Source of the DNA: Metridium senile
Taxonomy: Eukaryota > Cnidaria > Anthozoa > Actiniaria > Metridiidae
Assembly: GCA_949775045.1 (NCBI GenBank)
Contig: OX459108.1
Location: 14,345,711 to 14,409,710, forward strand
Direction of reading: 5' to 3'
Length of the DNA stretch: 64,000 nucleotides
Numbering within the stretch: the stretch's first letter is position 1; every line of letters starts with the position of its first letter. Of this stretch, positions 62,580-64,000 are shown piece after piece. Below the pieces are notes generated by a model, which saw nothing but the letters and a program-made list of their open reading frames with translations, had not been told where the DNA came from and searched no databases. The position numbers and the translations under genes were made by a program.

Positions 62580-64000
62580 GTAATTTTGAAGATCGGATAA
62601 TCGATGTTGGTGATAATAATGATGGTGATGGTGATGATGATGATGATGATGATGTTGTTGTTGATGATGATGATGATGATGATTATGATGATAATTTTGA
62701 AGATGATAATGAGATGTTGGTGATAATGAGGATGGTGATCGTTGTGATGGTGATGATGATGATGATGATGATGATTGTGATTGTGATGGTAATTTTGAAG
62801 ATCGGATAATCGATGTTGGTGATAATAATGATGATGATGAAGATGATGTGATGAAGATGTTGTTGTTGATGATGATGGTTATGATGTTAATTTTAAAGAT
62901 GATAATGGGTGATGATGATGTGATGCTTATGATGGTAAACGTGCAGATGATAATAATGATGATGATGATGATGATGATAATGATGATGATTGGTATGGTA
63001 ACTGATGATACCAAAATGTATTGTTATAGTTCCATGTGAGTCATCGAGACAAACCAGACTGGGATTTGAACTTCTCAGATGGCGAGCAAGAAGATGAAAT
63101 TACTCACGCAACAGTAAGATCTCTTGAATTCCAGCCACTAGTAAACACCGTCACTAATGTATTTTCATTATTATATTCTAGTCTGATCGAGACCTACCAC
63201 AGGACTATTTTGACAACTTACACGAGGACATGACACCTGAAGAAAGGTGAGAAGAACGTTGCTGTTGACGATGATGATGATGATGATAAATATGTTGGTG
63301 ATGATGATAATGACAATGCTGCAGTTCCTGATGCTGATGATAATGATGATGGTTATGATCATGACGATGATGATGATGATGATGATAACAATGATAATGA
63401 TGATAGTGACGATGCTGCAGTTGCTATTGCTGCTGATAATGATGATGGTTATGATGATGTTGATAATGATGATAACAATGATAATGATGTTGATAATGAT
63501 GATGGTGACGATGCTGCAGTTGCTATTGCTGCTGATAATAATGATGATTGTTTATGAAGATGATAATGATTATATTACAGTGATAATGAAAATGGGTACC
63601 ATGATTATGGTGATGATGACGATGCTGCTGTTGATATGAATTTTAATGATGTTAATGACGATCATAATGAGGATGATAATTATCGATTACAATGAATCGA
63701 TAGTGGTGATGATGTTGTACGTCATAAATACAAAATGCGAAACTTGCAGTCAGGTTCCGTGTTTGTTCAATTATACAATATTTTGTCTCTGACTTTACGT
63801 TTCTATCAAAACGTTTCAACTTTTACTACAGTATTCATCAGTTAAATCTCTTGTTGGAACCTACCAACTCAGTCTTCAAGTAATCCAATGTTTTTATTTG
63901 CAGGAGACGCGCAAAGAAGGATCGCAAGATGAGAGACTGGCAGAAATGGAAGCATCAACTAGATGATCTTATTGCTCGTCTTAATGCAAAACTGAAAAGA
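28389..64000 (+). CDS. CH-CH-spectrin-repeat actin-binding linker protein, dystrophin-like N terminus (5' 40 exons)
   Basis: A large cytoskeletal linker: N-terminal tandem calponin-homology domains (about residues 36-138 and 152-260) bind F-actin, followed by spectrin-like three-helix repeats as a flexible rod. Forty exons, all frame-consistent, give 1,727 residues before the window edge. CH1 carries KKTFTKWMN, LPREKGKMRLH and DIVDGMSRPILGLVWSIIL. CH2 carries WRNGLAFNAMIHSHKPELF and PDKKLIMMYLTSMYDVL. The LP(R/K)E(K/R)G and PDKKSIIMYLTSL-like strings are closest to utrophin/dystrophin, while DVPQPD is shared with plakins. The rod has about ten repeats each split between two exons, plus acidic linkers at exons 13, 28-30 and 33-39. 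The C terminus (WW/EF/ZZ in dystrophin, others in plakins or nesprins) is not in the window, so orthology is undecided. Confidence 0.9.
28992..29331 (+). repeat. Tandem duplication, about 165 bp x 2
   Basis: AAAGTTCACTTCAACTTAGA through TAGCGATAAACTTCGC occurs at 28996-29137 and again at 29162-29330; the second has a small AATAATGATAAT insertion. Intron 1 of the linker gene. Confidence 0.9.
29340..30500. other. Intron 1 sequence, nothing recognised
   Basis: AT-rich unique-looking sequence without exon-like frames or obvious repeats; T/C-rich TTCCTTCC tracts begin at about 30510. Confidence 0.5.
30510..31265 (+). repeat. TTCC tract followed by (TTTA)n/(TTCA)n array
   Basis: Imperfect TTCCTTCCTTTC from 30510 to 30690, then about 480 bases of ATTT units with scattered ATTC units from 30780. 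Repeat-derived open frames are Phe/Ile/Leu-only. Confidence 0.93.
31837..32040 (+). repeat. 45-55 bp tandem repeat, four copies
   Basis: The unit TATTTATCATTTGTACCAGA plus GAGTTTCTTGATCTAGTATTTG is repeated four times with small length changes; a fifth partial lies just before. Confidence 0.85.
33041..33418 (+). repeat. Four tandem 96-bp units derived from a MITE (ACTAGCGAGTAAACTAG family)
   Basis: Starts at 33041, 33138, 33234 and 33327 with AAACTAGCGAGTAAACTAGT, each ending AATTTGTAACACCGTAAAA. Single or fold-back copies of the same family are at 45678-45812 and 51379-51570. Confidence 0.9.
33688..33749 (+). CDS. Linker gene exon 2: start of CH1
   Basis: Acceptor TATTCTAG, donor GTATGA, phase 1 to 0. 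Encodes DEREVIHKKTFTKWMNNKLA: the KKTFTKW helix is the hallmark first helix of spectrin-family actin-binding domains. Confidence 0.95.
33823..33998. mobile_element. Fold-back, CTCCCCCGCAGCCGTTTTTA family (copy 2) with expanded arm
   Basis: The right arm (CTAAAAACGGCTGCGGGGGA) pairs with CCCCGCAGCCGTTTTTAG at about 33932. Before it, six to seven tandem copies of a 15-base piece of the arm (GTCTCCCYCGCAGTA) have accumulated. Lies in intron 2. Confidence 0.85.
34253..34426 (+). CDS. Linker gene exon 3: CH1 core
   Basis: Acceptor CCTCTTAG, donor GTAAGT, phase 0 to 0, 58 residues. IKDLIEDLRDGHVLLTLLE and KLPREKGKMRLHKLTNIK follow the dystrophin/utrophin pattern (DLxDGrxLLxLLE, LPxExGxxRxHxLxNV). 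Confidence 0.96.
34440..34925 (+). repeat. (GTT)n-derived array
   Basis: Imperfect GTT/GCT/GTC/GAT for nearly 500 bases in intron 3. The open frame through it is Val/Leu-only and continues from exon 3 by chance. Confidence 0.9.
34972..35064 (+). CDS. Linker gene exon 4: end of CH1
   Basis: Acceptor TTATTCCAG, donor GTAGCT, phase 0 to 0. VKIVGINSGDIVDG then LGLVWSIILRFQV is the CH1 C-terminal helix pair; dystrophin reads LVNIGSTDIVDG and LGLIWNIILHWQV. Confidence 0.97.
35471..35568 (+). CDS. Linker gene exon 5: CH1-CH2 linker and first CH2 helix
   Basis: Acceptor TATTTCCAG, donor GTAAAT, phase 0 to 2. ELFHDENTNAKTKDFHVEKR is the interdomain linker; RLLSWCQDVLDG begins CH2. Confidence 0.94.
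35600..35955 (+). repeat. (ATC)n array with a duplicated half
   Basis: Two pure (ATC)n tracts at about 35665-35704 and 35890-35920. The flanking CAGTACCATATAATCATTGT with CAATAGCTGTATCGTCATC segment is present twice (35710 and 35846), showing a 140-base tandem duplication. Confidence 0.85.
35981..36064 (+). CDS. Linker gene exon 6: CH2
   Basis: Acceptor TTCTTTAG, donor GTAAGT, phase 2 to 2, 28 residues. DFTVGWRNGLAFNAMIHSH is the conserved CH2 helix (utrophin NFTTSWTDGLAFNAVLH). Confidence 0.97.
36572..36687 (+). CDS. Linker gene exon 7: CH2
   Basis: Acceptor TTGTCAACAG, donor GTATGT, phase 2 to 1. PELFEFDDLVGKDNKANLQH then AFNVAQNEFNVDPLLEPSD. The NLQHAFNVAQ string matches the spectrin/plakin-type CH2. 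Confidence 0.96.
36700..37060 (+). repeat. Diverged tandem duplication in intron 7
   Basis: GCAAGACTGAATGATGCCTG with TACAGTTTCGAGTTCTTCGC and ATAGCAAATAGGTCCTTTTG is repeated about 140 bases later with substitutions, and a third weaker copy follows at about 37090. Confidence 0.65.
37427..37539 (+). CDS. Linker gene exon 8: end of CH2
   Basis: Acceptor CCTTATAG, donor GTTAGC, phase 1 to 0, ending at residue 274. DVPQPDKKLIMMYLTSMYDV closes CH2; then KHYEPTRDRKNKKLK, a basic tail leading into the rod. Confidence 0.96.
37600..38060 (+). repeat. ATC/ATT array
   Basis: Imperfect trinucleotide array filling most of intron 8, with a pure (ATC)n core near 37850. Confidence 0.88.
38085..38300 (+). 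repeat. Tandem 61-66 bp duplication of a 3' splice site
   Basis: TTTCTGGCAGCTCAAGATG and the following TTCATAC...ATAAAAATACTGTTRTT sequence occur in three to four copies; AG positions are at 38091, 38152, 38218 and 38279. The last is the functional acceptor of exon 9 (CAG then CTTAAGATGGAG). Confidence 0.92.
38280..38420 (+). CDS. Linker gene exon 9: first rod repeat, first half
   Basis: Acceptor TTCTGGCAG, donor GTAAGA, phase 0 to 0, 47 residues (LKMELEAYRSSYTEITLYMS onward). Start of a coiled, charged region; weaker spectrin signature than later repeats. Confidence 0.88.
38456..38905 (+). repeat. TGAT/TGAC tetranucleotide array
   Basis: GACTGACTGACT and GATTGATTGATT runs with ATTGCTGAATTGATTGATTG subrepeats for 450 bases of intron 9. 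Confidence 0.92.
38973..39154 (+). CDS. Linker gene exon 10: rod repeat 1, second half (182 nt)
   Basis: Acceptor ATGGTACAG, donor GTAAGA, phase 0 to 2. GQTLIENGKISENDQHEIKT and DLKIRWEKLIILVSRLSKR: the G-x-x-L-I, D-x-x-x-I and L-x-x-x-W pattern of spectrin helices B/C. Exactly 182 nt, the first of nine such exons. Confidence 0.93.
39588..39729 (+). CDS. Linker gene exon 11: rod repeat 2, first half
   Basis: Acceptor TGACTTTAG, donor GTAATG, phase 2 to 0. KLRQVEYYVTWIRQTSHDV has a Trp in helix A position, short relative to other first-half exons. Confidence 0.9.
39770..40015 (+). repeat. ATC/ATT array
   Basis: Imperfect CAT/TAT repeat in intron 11 with a short palindrome ATTATCATTATAATGATAAT. 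Confidence 0.8.
40058..40353 (+). repeat. 11-bp minisatellite (AGGCTTTTCAT)
   Basis: About 25 tandem units of AGGCTTTTCAT with ATTGGC, ACGGGC and ATAAGC variants, ending about 60 bases before the exon 12 acceptor. Confidence 0.95.
40412..40593 (+). CDS. Linker gene exon 12: rod repeat 2, second half (182 nt)
   Basis: Acceptor TTTTGTAG, donor GTATGG, phase 0 to 2. IDKTIKGAEEVCDDDSIDQD and NVLVQEWEKLKKDTLGKQIG. Again 182 nt. Confidence 0.93.
40620..40865 (+). repeat. ATC/ATT array
   Basis: Imperfect CAT/CAC array in intron 12. Confidence 0.85.
40919..41065 (+). CDS. Linker gene exon 13: proline/threonine-rich linker
   Basis: Acceptor CATGTGTAG, donor GTAACC, phase 2 to 2, 49 residues, containing VESTPPTSPPAYQVE and NVKSPPPR. 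A hinge between rod repeats, not a spectrin repeat. I chose this acceptor because the later CAG would be out of frame. Confidence 0.87.
41165..41430 (+). repeat. (GGTCGT)n and (GAT)n arrays
   Basis: About nine GGTCGT units at 41181-41238, GAT/GAG-rich sequence, then pure (GAT)n at 41362-41427, in intron 13. Confidence 0.93.
41550..41703 (+). CDS. Linker gene exon 14: rod repeat 3, first half
   Basis: Acceptor TTTCTCTCAG, donor GTACAT, phase 2 to 0. ADEKIRTWKRKHDEARDVIS carries the helix A Trp; VDVKKLKFEDDSVQFNELYE follows. Confidence 0.93.
41984..42165 (+). CDS. Linker gene exon 15: rod repeat 3, second half (182 nt)
   Basis: Acceptor TATTTATCAG, donor GTGAGT, phase 0 to 2. VKHGQDLVKDTSLDEENVDM and VADYDDLLMQLDETKLK. 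Confidence 0.94.
42166..42530 (+). repeat. GAT-rich array
   Basis: Imperfect GATGATGACTATGAT units directly after exon 15; it is the whole first part of intron 15. Confidence 0.9.
42685..42865 (+). CDS. Linker gene exon 16: rod repeat 4, first half
   Basis: Acceptor TTCGTTCCAG, donor GTAAGC, phase 2 to 0. QQDLEDWEATRDELRPKISN then NKPIPYERVELRLYAQEVE. Nearly parallel to exon 18, so the two repeats are recent relatives. Confidence 0.96.
42905..43265 (+). repeat. GAT/AAAATGAT array
   Basis: GATGATAAAAATGATGATG-type repeats in intron 16. Confidence 0.9.
43389..43570 (+). CDS. Linker gene exon 17: rod repeat 4, second half (182 nt)
   Basis: Acceptor ATTTCTTAG, donor GTAAGA, phase 0 to 2. LEPEVAGFIDHGNDLLQND and NMHEIDNQFRTIKEDSNEFK, a clear helix B/C. 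Confidence 0.96.
43889..44069 (+). CDS. Linker gene exon 18: rod repeat 5, first half
   Basis: Acceptor TTTGTTTAG, donor GTAAAT, phase 2 to 0. DQIDEWKGIRDDLKPKISKQ and DKPVPFERVEIRLRGKEVK, matching exon 16 at more than half of positions and of the same length (181 nt). Confidence 0.96.
44096..44300 (+). repeat. (TTTG)n array
   Basis: TTTGTTTGTCTG and TTTGCTCG units in intron 18; similar to 60517-60955. Confidence 0.92.
44518..44699 (+). CDS. Linker gene exon 19: rod repeat 5, second half (182 nt)
   Basis: Acceptor CATCTAG, donor GTAAGT, phase 0 to 2. LDPEVSRFMDKSHELIQGGK then DMKDVDEQYEELRSESKKLK. Confidence 0.96.
44842..44928. repeat. Small inverted repeat
   Basis: ACTAAGTATACCCTGCGAGC faces GCTTGCAGGGTAAACTAAGT. 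MITE-like, single copy noticed. Confidence 0.65.
45033..45242 (+). repeat. 10-11 bp minisatellite (CCTGGTCGTAG)
   Basis: About twenty units alternating CCTGGTCGTAG, CCCGGTCGTAA and CCAGTCGTAG, in intron 19. Confidence 0.95.
45250..45355. mobile_element. Degraded MITE, GAATCGAAATATGGCG family
   Basis: Retains the interior CTAGCCTCGTGTTCACGTTG with AGAGAGGCTAGCCAGG and ATTCAAATTGGTCATC, ending CCGGTGTATTA. The left terminus is replaced by the adjoining minisatellite. Confidence 0.6.
45678..45812. mobile_element. MITE, ACTAGCGAGTAAACTAG family, intact fold-back
   Basis: GGAAACTAGCTAGTAAACTA at the left and TTTACTCGCTAGTTT at the right are inverted; ACGGTGTTACAAATTTCATT in the right arm is the complement of the tandem units at 33041-33418. 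Confidence 0.85.
45850..46260 (+). repeat. Diverged tandem repeat, about 150-170 bp
   Basis: GCACTTGCGATATGTTCGAC with CTGTCCCGTTATCTTAACCT occurs at about 45912 and again, altered, at about 46063; a third, weaker trace is near 46216. Intron 19. Confidence 0.65.
46261..47215. other. Intron 19, nothing recognised except TAGATATTTTAT repeats
   Basis: AT-rich. About five imperfect copies of TAGATATTTTA occur at 46728-46785; otherwise I see no element or exon. Confidence 0.5.
47218..47612 (+). repeat. (TTTA)n/(TTCA)n array
   Basis: About 390 bases of ATTT and ATTC units ending 25 bases before the exon 20 acceptor. The array continues as an open frame into exon 20, which is coincidental. Confidence 0.95.
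47637..47814 (+). CDS. Linker gene exon 20: rod repeat 6, first half
   Basis: Acceptor TTCCATAG, donor GTATTT, phase 2 to 0. VEELIEKEDKKSFDLTKWKN carries the helix A Trp; SISTSKNLDSLEHNLLLSK ends it. Confidence 0.93.
48680..48861 (+). CDS. Linker gene exon 21: rod repeat 6, second half (182 nt)
   Basis: Acceptor CTCTATCAG, donor GTAAGA, phase 0 to 2. LEPEIQSALEFGQETRDKSP and DMEEMRKRYNSLKDDASNQN. Confidence 0.95.
48963..49094. mobile_element. Truncated copy of the inverted-repeat element at 56601-56800
   Basis: TCCACAGTTCCCTGTGCTAT through CAAGGTGTTAAAAGGTCTC and TATCATTGC match the left two thirds of the intact element; the right arm is missing. Confidence 0.85.
49181..49410. mobile_element. 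MITE-like element, ACTTAACATAAGGTAGTCGT ends
   Basis: 230 bases. ACTTAACATAAGGTAGTCGT and ACCTATTATCGTGCTTTT face AAAAGCACGAT, GATAATAGGTATGACTACCT and TCTAAGTT. Intron 21. Confidence 0.85.
49477..49651 (+). CDS. Linker gene exon 22: rod repeat 7, first half
   Basis: Acceptor TTTGTCCAG, donor GTGCAT, phase 2 to 0. SKADALERWQKTKQQPSDMI then QSKVDALDDYPQTKEDLESE. Confidence 0.94.
49660..49890 (+). repeat. (ATC)n array
   Basis: Imperfect CAT array with a pure (ATC)n tract at about 49788-49838, in intron 22. Confidence 0.9.
49928..50109 (+). CDS. Linker gene exon 23: rod repeat 7, second half (182 nt)
   Basis: Acceptor CTTTTTCAG, donor GTTGGA (weak), phase 0 to 2. FEEVKSCYEYCNTLLADDLL then EEIGAKFKSLQSDVEIKQK. 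Confidence 0.94.
50372..50667. mobile_element. Large inverted-repeat element, arms about 120 bp
   Basis: Left arm ACCATCCTCGGGAACCCAGG to TCCGGAAGTCAAAATTCA, right arm its near-perfect inverse ending GGGTTCCCGAGGATGG. The core contains a second small palindrome GGTCGACCTAATAAGGTCGA. Intron 23. Confidence 0.92.
51379..51570. mobile_element. MITE, ACTAGCGAGTAAACTAG family
   Basis: GGAAACTAGCGAGTAAACTA to AATTTGTAACACCGTAAAAA on the left; a partial right arm TTCTTACGGTGTTATACATT with CATTATATGACCTATC. Intron 23. Confidence 0.8.
51622..51820 (+). CDS. Linker gene exon 24: rod repeat 8, first half
   Basis: Acceptor TAAACACAG, donor GTAAGT, phase 2 to 0, 199 nt, the longest first half. EAMRFAKLSEWRKAKDKLED then SLPEPKNVAETERRINNTA. 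Confidence 0.94.
51830..52700. other. Intron 24, nothing recognised
   Basis: AT-rich sequence without arrays, fold-backs or exon-like frames that I can identify. Confidence 0.5.
52720..52849. mobile_element. Inverted-repeat element, about 130 bp
   Basis: ATTCCGTGTTAGACACTTTC and GATACCGTAGAGATGCAAAT on the left face ATTTGCATCTCTACAGTATC and GAAAGCATCTAATACGGAAT on the right. Intron 24. Confidence 0.85.
53088..53448 (+). repeat. Direct duplication, 140 bp, two copies
   Basis: GAACCAGTAGGACATCAAAT through CACAAAT, ACGAAWTATCACC and TTTCTMAGTATT occurs at 53092-53226 and 53312-53446, separated by about 80 bases of unrelated sequence. Confidence 0.9.
53822..54020 (+). repeat. ATC/GCC array
   Basis: (ATC)n with regularly spaced CGCCATCATCGCTATC subunits in intron 24. 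Confidence 0.88.
54434..54615 (+). CDS. Linker gene exon 25: rod repeat 8, second half (182 nt)
   Basis: Acceptor ATTTGTAG, donor GTAAGC, phase 0 to 2. LPEIQSGYEFGNELLNDDEL then DMEELRDDFKNLKDNVNHEH, very similar to exon 21. Confidence 0.96.
55067..55244 (+). CDS. Linker gene exon 26: rod repeat 9, first half
   Basis: Acceptor TTATTCAG, donor GTAAAT, phase 2 to 0. KEEQNKVQVWKDKKVELNSL then LKSRPEPVTEEEIDDQLDET. Confidence 0.95.
55332..55403 (+). repeat. tRNA-derived SINE head (copy 1)
   Basis: TCCTTGTTGTGTAGTGGTAA (A-box region, D-arm GTG...CAC), CGGACTAGAAAGCCG (anticodon-arm-like, loop CTAGAAA) and GGTTCAATTCC, a near-consensus B box, then CCAAGGGCA. There is no long variable arm, although the loop would read AGA (serine), and the stem has mismatches, so it is not a working tRNA. 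A relative is at 57980-58050 on the other strand. Confidence 0.7.
55473..55657 (+). CDS. Linker gene exon 27: rod repeat 9, second half (185 nt)
   Basis: Acceptor TTCCCCTAG, donor GTAAGA, phase 0 to 2. IDAGLSHGNQLLKDPKISD then RDLETLEPAFKATREEFMN. It is one codon longer than the 182-nt set, with the extra residue in the first 12 positions. Confidence 0.95.
56070..56103 (+). CDS. Linker gene exon 28: 34-nt microexon
   Basis: Acceptor GCTTTTAG, donor GTAAGT, phase 2 to 0. WLQALEPEETIT. Short, but both sites are strong and phase fits on both sides. Confidence 0.82.
56203..56261 (+). CDS. Linker gene exon 29: acidic linker
   Basis: Acceptor ATTCCTCAG, donor GTAAGT, phase 0 to 2. VDESHSVERQPDQTDEGDPG, a polar acidic spacer. 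Confidence 0.84.
56331..56414 (+). CDS. Linker gene exon 30: linker ending LTPEQR
   Basis: Acceptor ATTACGCAG, donor GTACGT, phase 2 to 2. EDRYVVRKHVTADQYYRIL then HDELTPEQ. The D-E-L-T-P-E-Q-R end recurs as D-M-T-P-E-E-R in exon 39, before a similar helix. Confidence 0.88.
56601..56800. mobile_element. Inverted-repeat element, 200 bp (intact copy)
   Basis: TTCACATTTCCCTGCGCCAT to TGATAGAGAC on the left; GTCTCTATCATTGCAACTCA to GGCGCAGGGAACTGTGAA on the right, with CACGTGAATAATTGTCCCGC in the loop. Ends 67 bases before exon 31. Confidence 0.92.
56868..57024 (+). CDS. Linker gene exon 31: rod repeat 10, first half
   Basis: Acceptor TTTTTTCAG, donor GTATTT, phase 2 to 0. EEYEKQEKLHNWKNIIDRID then DADVKEHKEDAE-like end (SYADVKEHKEDAE). 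Trp present in helix A. Confidence 0.95.
57005..57195 (+). repeat. Tandem duplication covering an exon 3' end and donor site
   Basis: CACAAGGAAGACGCTGAGGT plus about 75 bases of intron 31 are repeated at 57109-57198 with minor changes. The second copy keeps GAG-GTATTT, so a duplicate 5' splice site lies about 100 bases downstream. Confidence 0.92.
57196..57480 (+). repeat. GAT array
   Basis: Imperfect (GAT)n with a repeated GATGATGACCACGATGATG block; intron 31. Confidence 0.88.
57980..58050 (-). repeat. tRNA-derived SINE head (copy 2, minus strand)
   Basis: On the minus strand: AGTCCTTATGGTGAAGTGGT (A-box region), GGACTAGAAAGCCGAAACC (identical to copy 1) and GGGTCCGAGTCCCGCC (B box). Same family as 55332-55403; other divergence is about 25 percent. 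Confidence 0.7.
58086..58301 (+). repeat. 27-bp minisatellite, eight units
   Basis: AAATCGATCCACTGTAAAGG plus TCGGATT repeated eight times; a gradient from CCACTGTAAAG to CGACAGTAGAG runs through the array. Both strands are open by frame because 27 is a multiple of three. Confidence 0.96.
58659..58995. mobile_element. MITE-like element, about 337 bp
   Basis: CCCGGAGGTACTCCCTTTAC with AAGTGGTAGGGGTGATCGGC faces GCCGATCACCCCTACCACTT and GGGTACCCCCGGGG. Inner CCCTAAAAGGTACGCACAG blocks occur two to three times. Intron 31. Confidence 0.88.
59230..59411 (+). CDS. Linker gene exon 32: rod repeat 10, second half (182 nt)
   Basis: Acceptor ATTTTTAG, donor GTGCGT, phase 0 to 2. MIQESIRLGNDLLEDDEVDE then IRSLQIKLRRIQDEADHEQE. 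Confidence 0.96.
59827..59893 (+). CDS. Linker gene exon 33: linker
   Basis: Acceptor TTGTTTTAG, donor GTTAGA, phase 2 to 0. ADKIIQDKFPRKTDEELITL then EE. It leads out of the rod into an acidic linker segment. Confidence 0.85.
59904..60219. mobile_element. Inverted-repeat element with G/C tracts
   Basis: TTAGGGGGCTTTTATTTATT with AGTGTATGG on the left and CCAATACACTAATAAATGAA with AGACCCCTTA on the right; internal poly-G and poly-C tracts. Related fragments at 12391-12500, 14375-14480 and near 16900. Confidence 0.8.
60423..60490 (+). CDS. Linker gene exon 34: linker
   Basis: Acceptor TTGTTATCAG, donor GTCAGT, phase 0 to 2. PIMEQYAARGDWDMPNMDEE then HEQ. Confidence 0.83.
60517..60955 (+). 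repeat. (TTTG)n array
   Basis: About 440 bases of TTTG with regular TTTTG and TTCGTGTG interruptions; open in several frames as Cys/Leu/Phe/Val repeats. Intron 34. Confidence 0.96.
61071..61125 (+). CDS. Linker gene exon 35: linker
   Basis: Acceptor ATCTCTCAG, donor GTAAAA, phase 2 to 0. VPHSPLRVDSVDKTIHLK. Confidence 0.83.
61131..61998 (+). repeat. About 49-bp minisatellite, some 15 to 17 units
   Basis: The unit CCAGAGTCTCCATAGTCCAG plus AGTCAGCAAATAATTAGTC and TAATTCAATAA is tandemly repeated with 15-base internal CCATAGTCCAGAGT expansions, forming a higher-order pattern (61200-61430 is echoed at 61500-61730). It begins directly after exon 35. Confidence 0.97.
62189..62247 (+). CDS. Linker gene exon 36: linker
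   Basis: Acceptor TCCTTGCAG, donor GTGAGG, phase 0 to 2. FVEKGPQKEYVMTMEDTKD. Confidence 0.85.
62383..62413 (+). CDS. Linker gene exon 37: 31-nt microexon
   Basis: Acceptor TTTATTTAG, donor GTAAAA, phase 2 to 0. PGQQEPVDEQ after a split Arg. Support is strong sites plus phase on both sides. Confidence 0.78.
62440..62995 (+). repeat. (GAT)n array with a repeated block
   Basis: Pure (GAT)n at about 62491-62579. GGTAATTTTGAAGATCGGAT with AATCGATGTTGG occurs at 62579 and again at 62788, so about 210 bases are duplicated. Intron 37. Confidence 0.92.
63030..63113 (+). CDS. Linker gene exon 38: linker
   Basis: Acceptor TTGTTATAG, donor GTAAGA, phase 0 to 0. FHVSHRDKPDWDLNFSDGEQ then EDEITHAT. Confidence 0.86.
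63182..63246 (+). CDS. Linker gene exon 39: linker ending MTPEER
   Basis: Acceptor ATATTCTAG, donor GTGAGA, phase 0 to 2. SDRDLPQDYFDNLHEDMTPE then E, parallel to the end of exon 30 (YYRILHDELTPEQ). Confidence 0.9.
63270..63700 (+). repeat. GAT array with 105-bp tandem duplication
   Basis: Imperfect GAT/GCT; CGATGCTGCAGTTGCTATTG with CTGCTGATAATGATGATGG is present at 63409 and 63508. Intron 39. Confidence 0.9.
63904..64000 (+). CDS. Linker gene exon 40: next rod repeat (cut by window end)
   Basis: Acceptor TATTTGCAG, phase 2 in. RRAKKDRKMRDWQKWKHQLD then LIARLNAKLKR, the same helix-A type as exon 31, with Trp. The frame is open to base 64000, so the gene continues. Confidence 0.93.

Overview
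This is a repeat-rich animal nuclear genome window. The protein genes are split by many spliceosomal introns, and the intergenic and intronic DNA is packed with trinucleotide microsatellites (ATC/GAT, TTA), TTTA and TTTG arrays, minisatellites and dozens of small inverted-repeat (MITE-like) elements. Intronless rhodopsin-type GPCRs, a very animal-like midasin and a CH-CH-spectrin-repeat protein point to an early-branching metazoan. I favour a cnidarian (anemone/coral-like), but that is inference and could not be tested here.

Layout. (1) 1-6993: no recognised midasin exon, only repeats and one intronless GPCR (3264-4271). It is probably a long intron of MDN1 or its flank. (2) 6994-20250 (+): the last 15 coding exons of MDN1 (midasin), about 846 residues. 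They cover the acidic D/E-rich linker, the K/R-rich segment and the complete C-terminal MIDAS (VWA-like) domain with the natural stop. A second intronless GPCR (15432-16565, +) lies inside the intron that separates two MIDAS exons. (3) 21693-26473 (-): UBE3D, eight exons, convergent with MDN1. (4) 26474-28388: divergent intergenic region. (5) 28389-64000 (+): the 5' 40 exons (1,727 codons, continuing past the window) of a large actin-binding cytoskeletal linker. It has two calponin-homology domains most like dystrophin/utrophin, followed by about ten spectrin-like repeats and acidic linker segments.

All exon boundaries were placed by hand from GT/AG signals plus codon phase. Every junction listed keeps frame, which is strong internal support. 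The most striking structural observation is in the linker gene: nine separate exons, each the second half of a spectrin-like repeat, are exactly 182 nt long with identical phase (0 in, 2 out), and a tenth is 185 nt. Other observations are tandemly duplicated splice sites, GPCR genes nested in or bracketed by repeats, and several MITE families with multiple copies inside this one window.

Functionally the genes are unrelated housekeeping or structural units: midasin in 60S ribosome maturation, UBE3D in ubiquitin/mRNA 3'-processing biology, the linker in actin cytoskeleton anchoring, and two orphan receptors. I saw no operon-like logic, CRISPR array, rRNA or functional tRNA. Two tRNA-like sequences are judged to be SINE heads.
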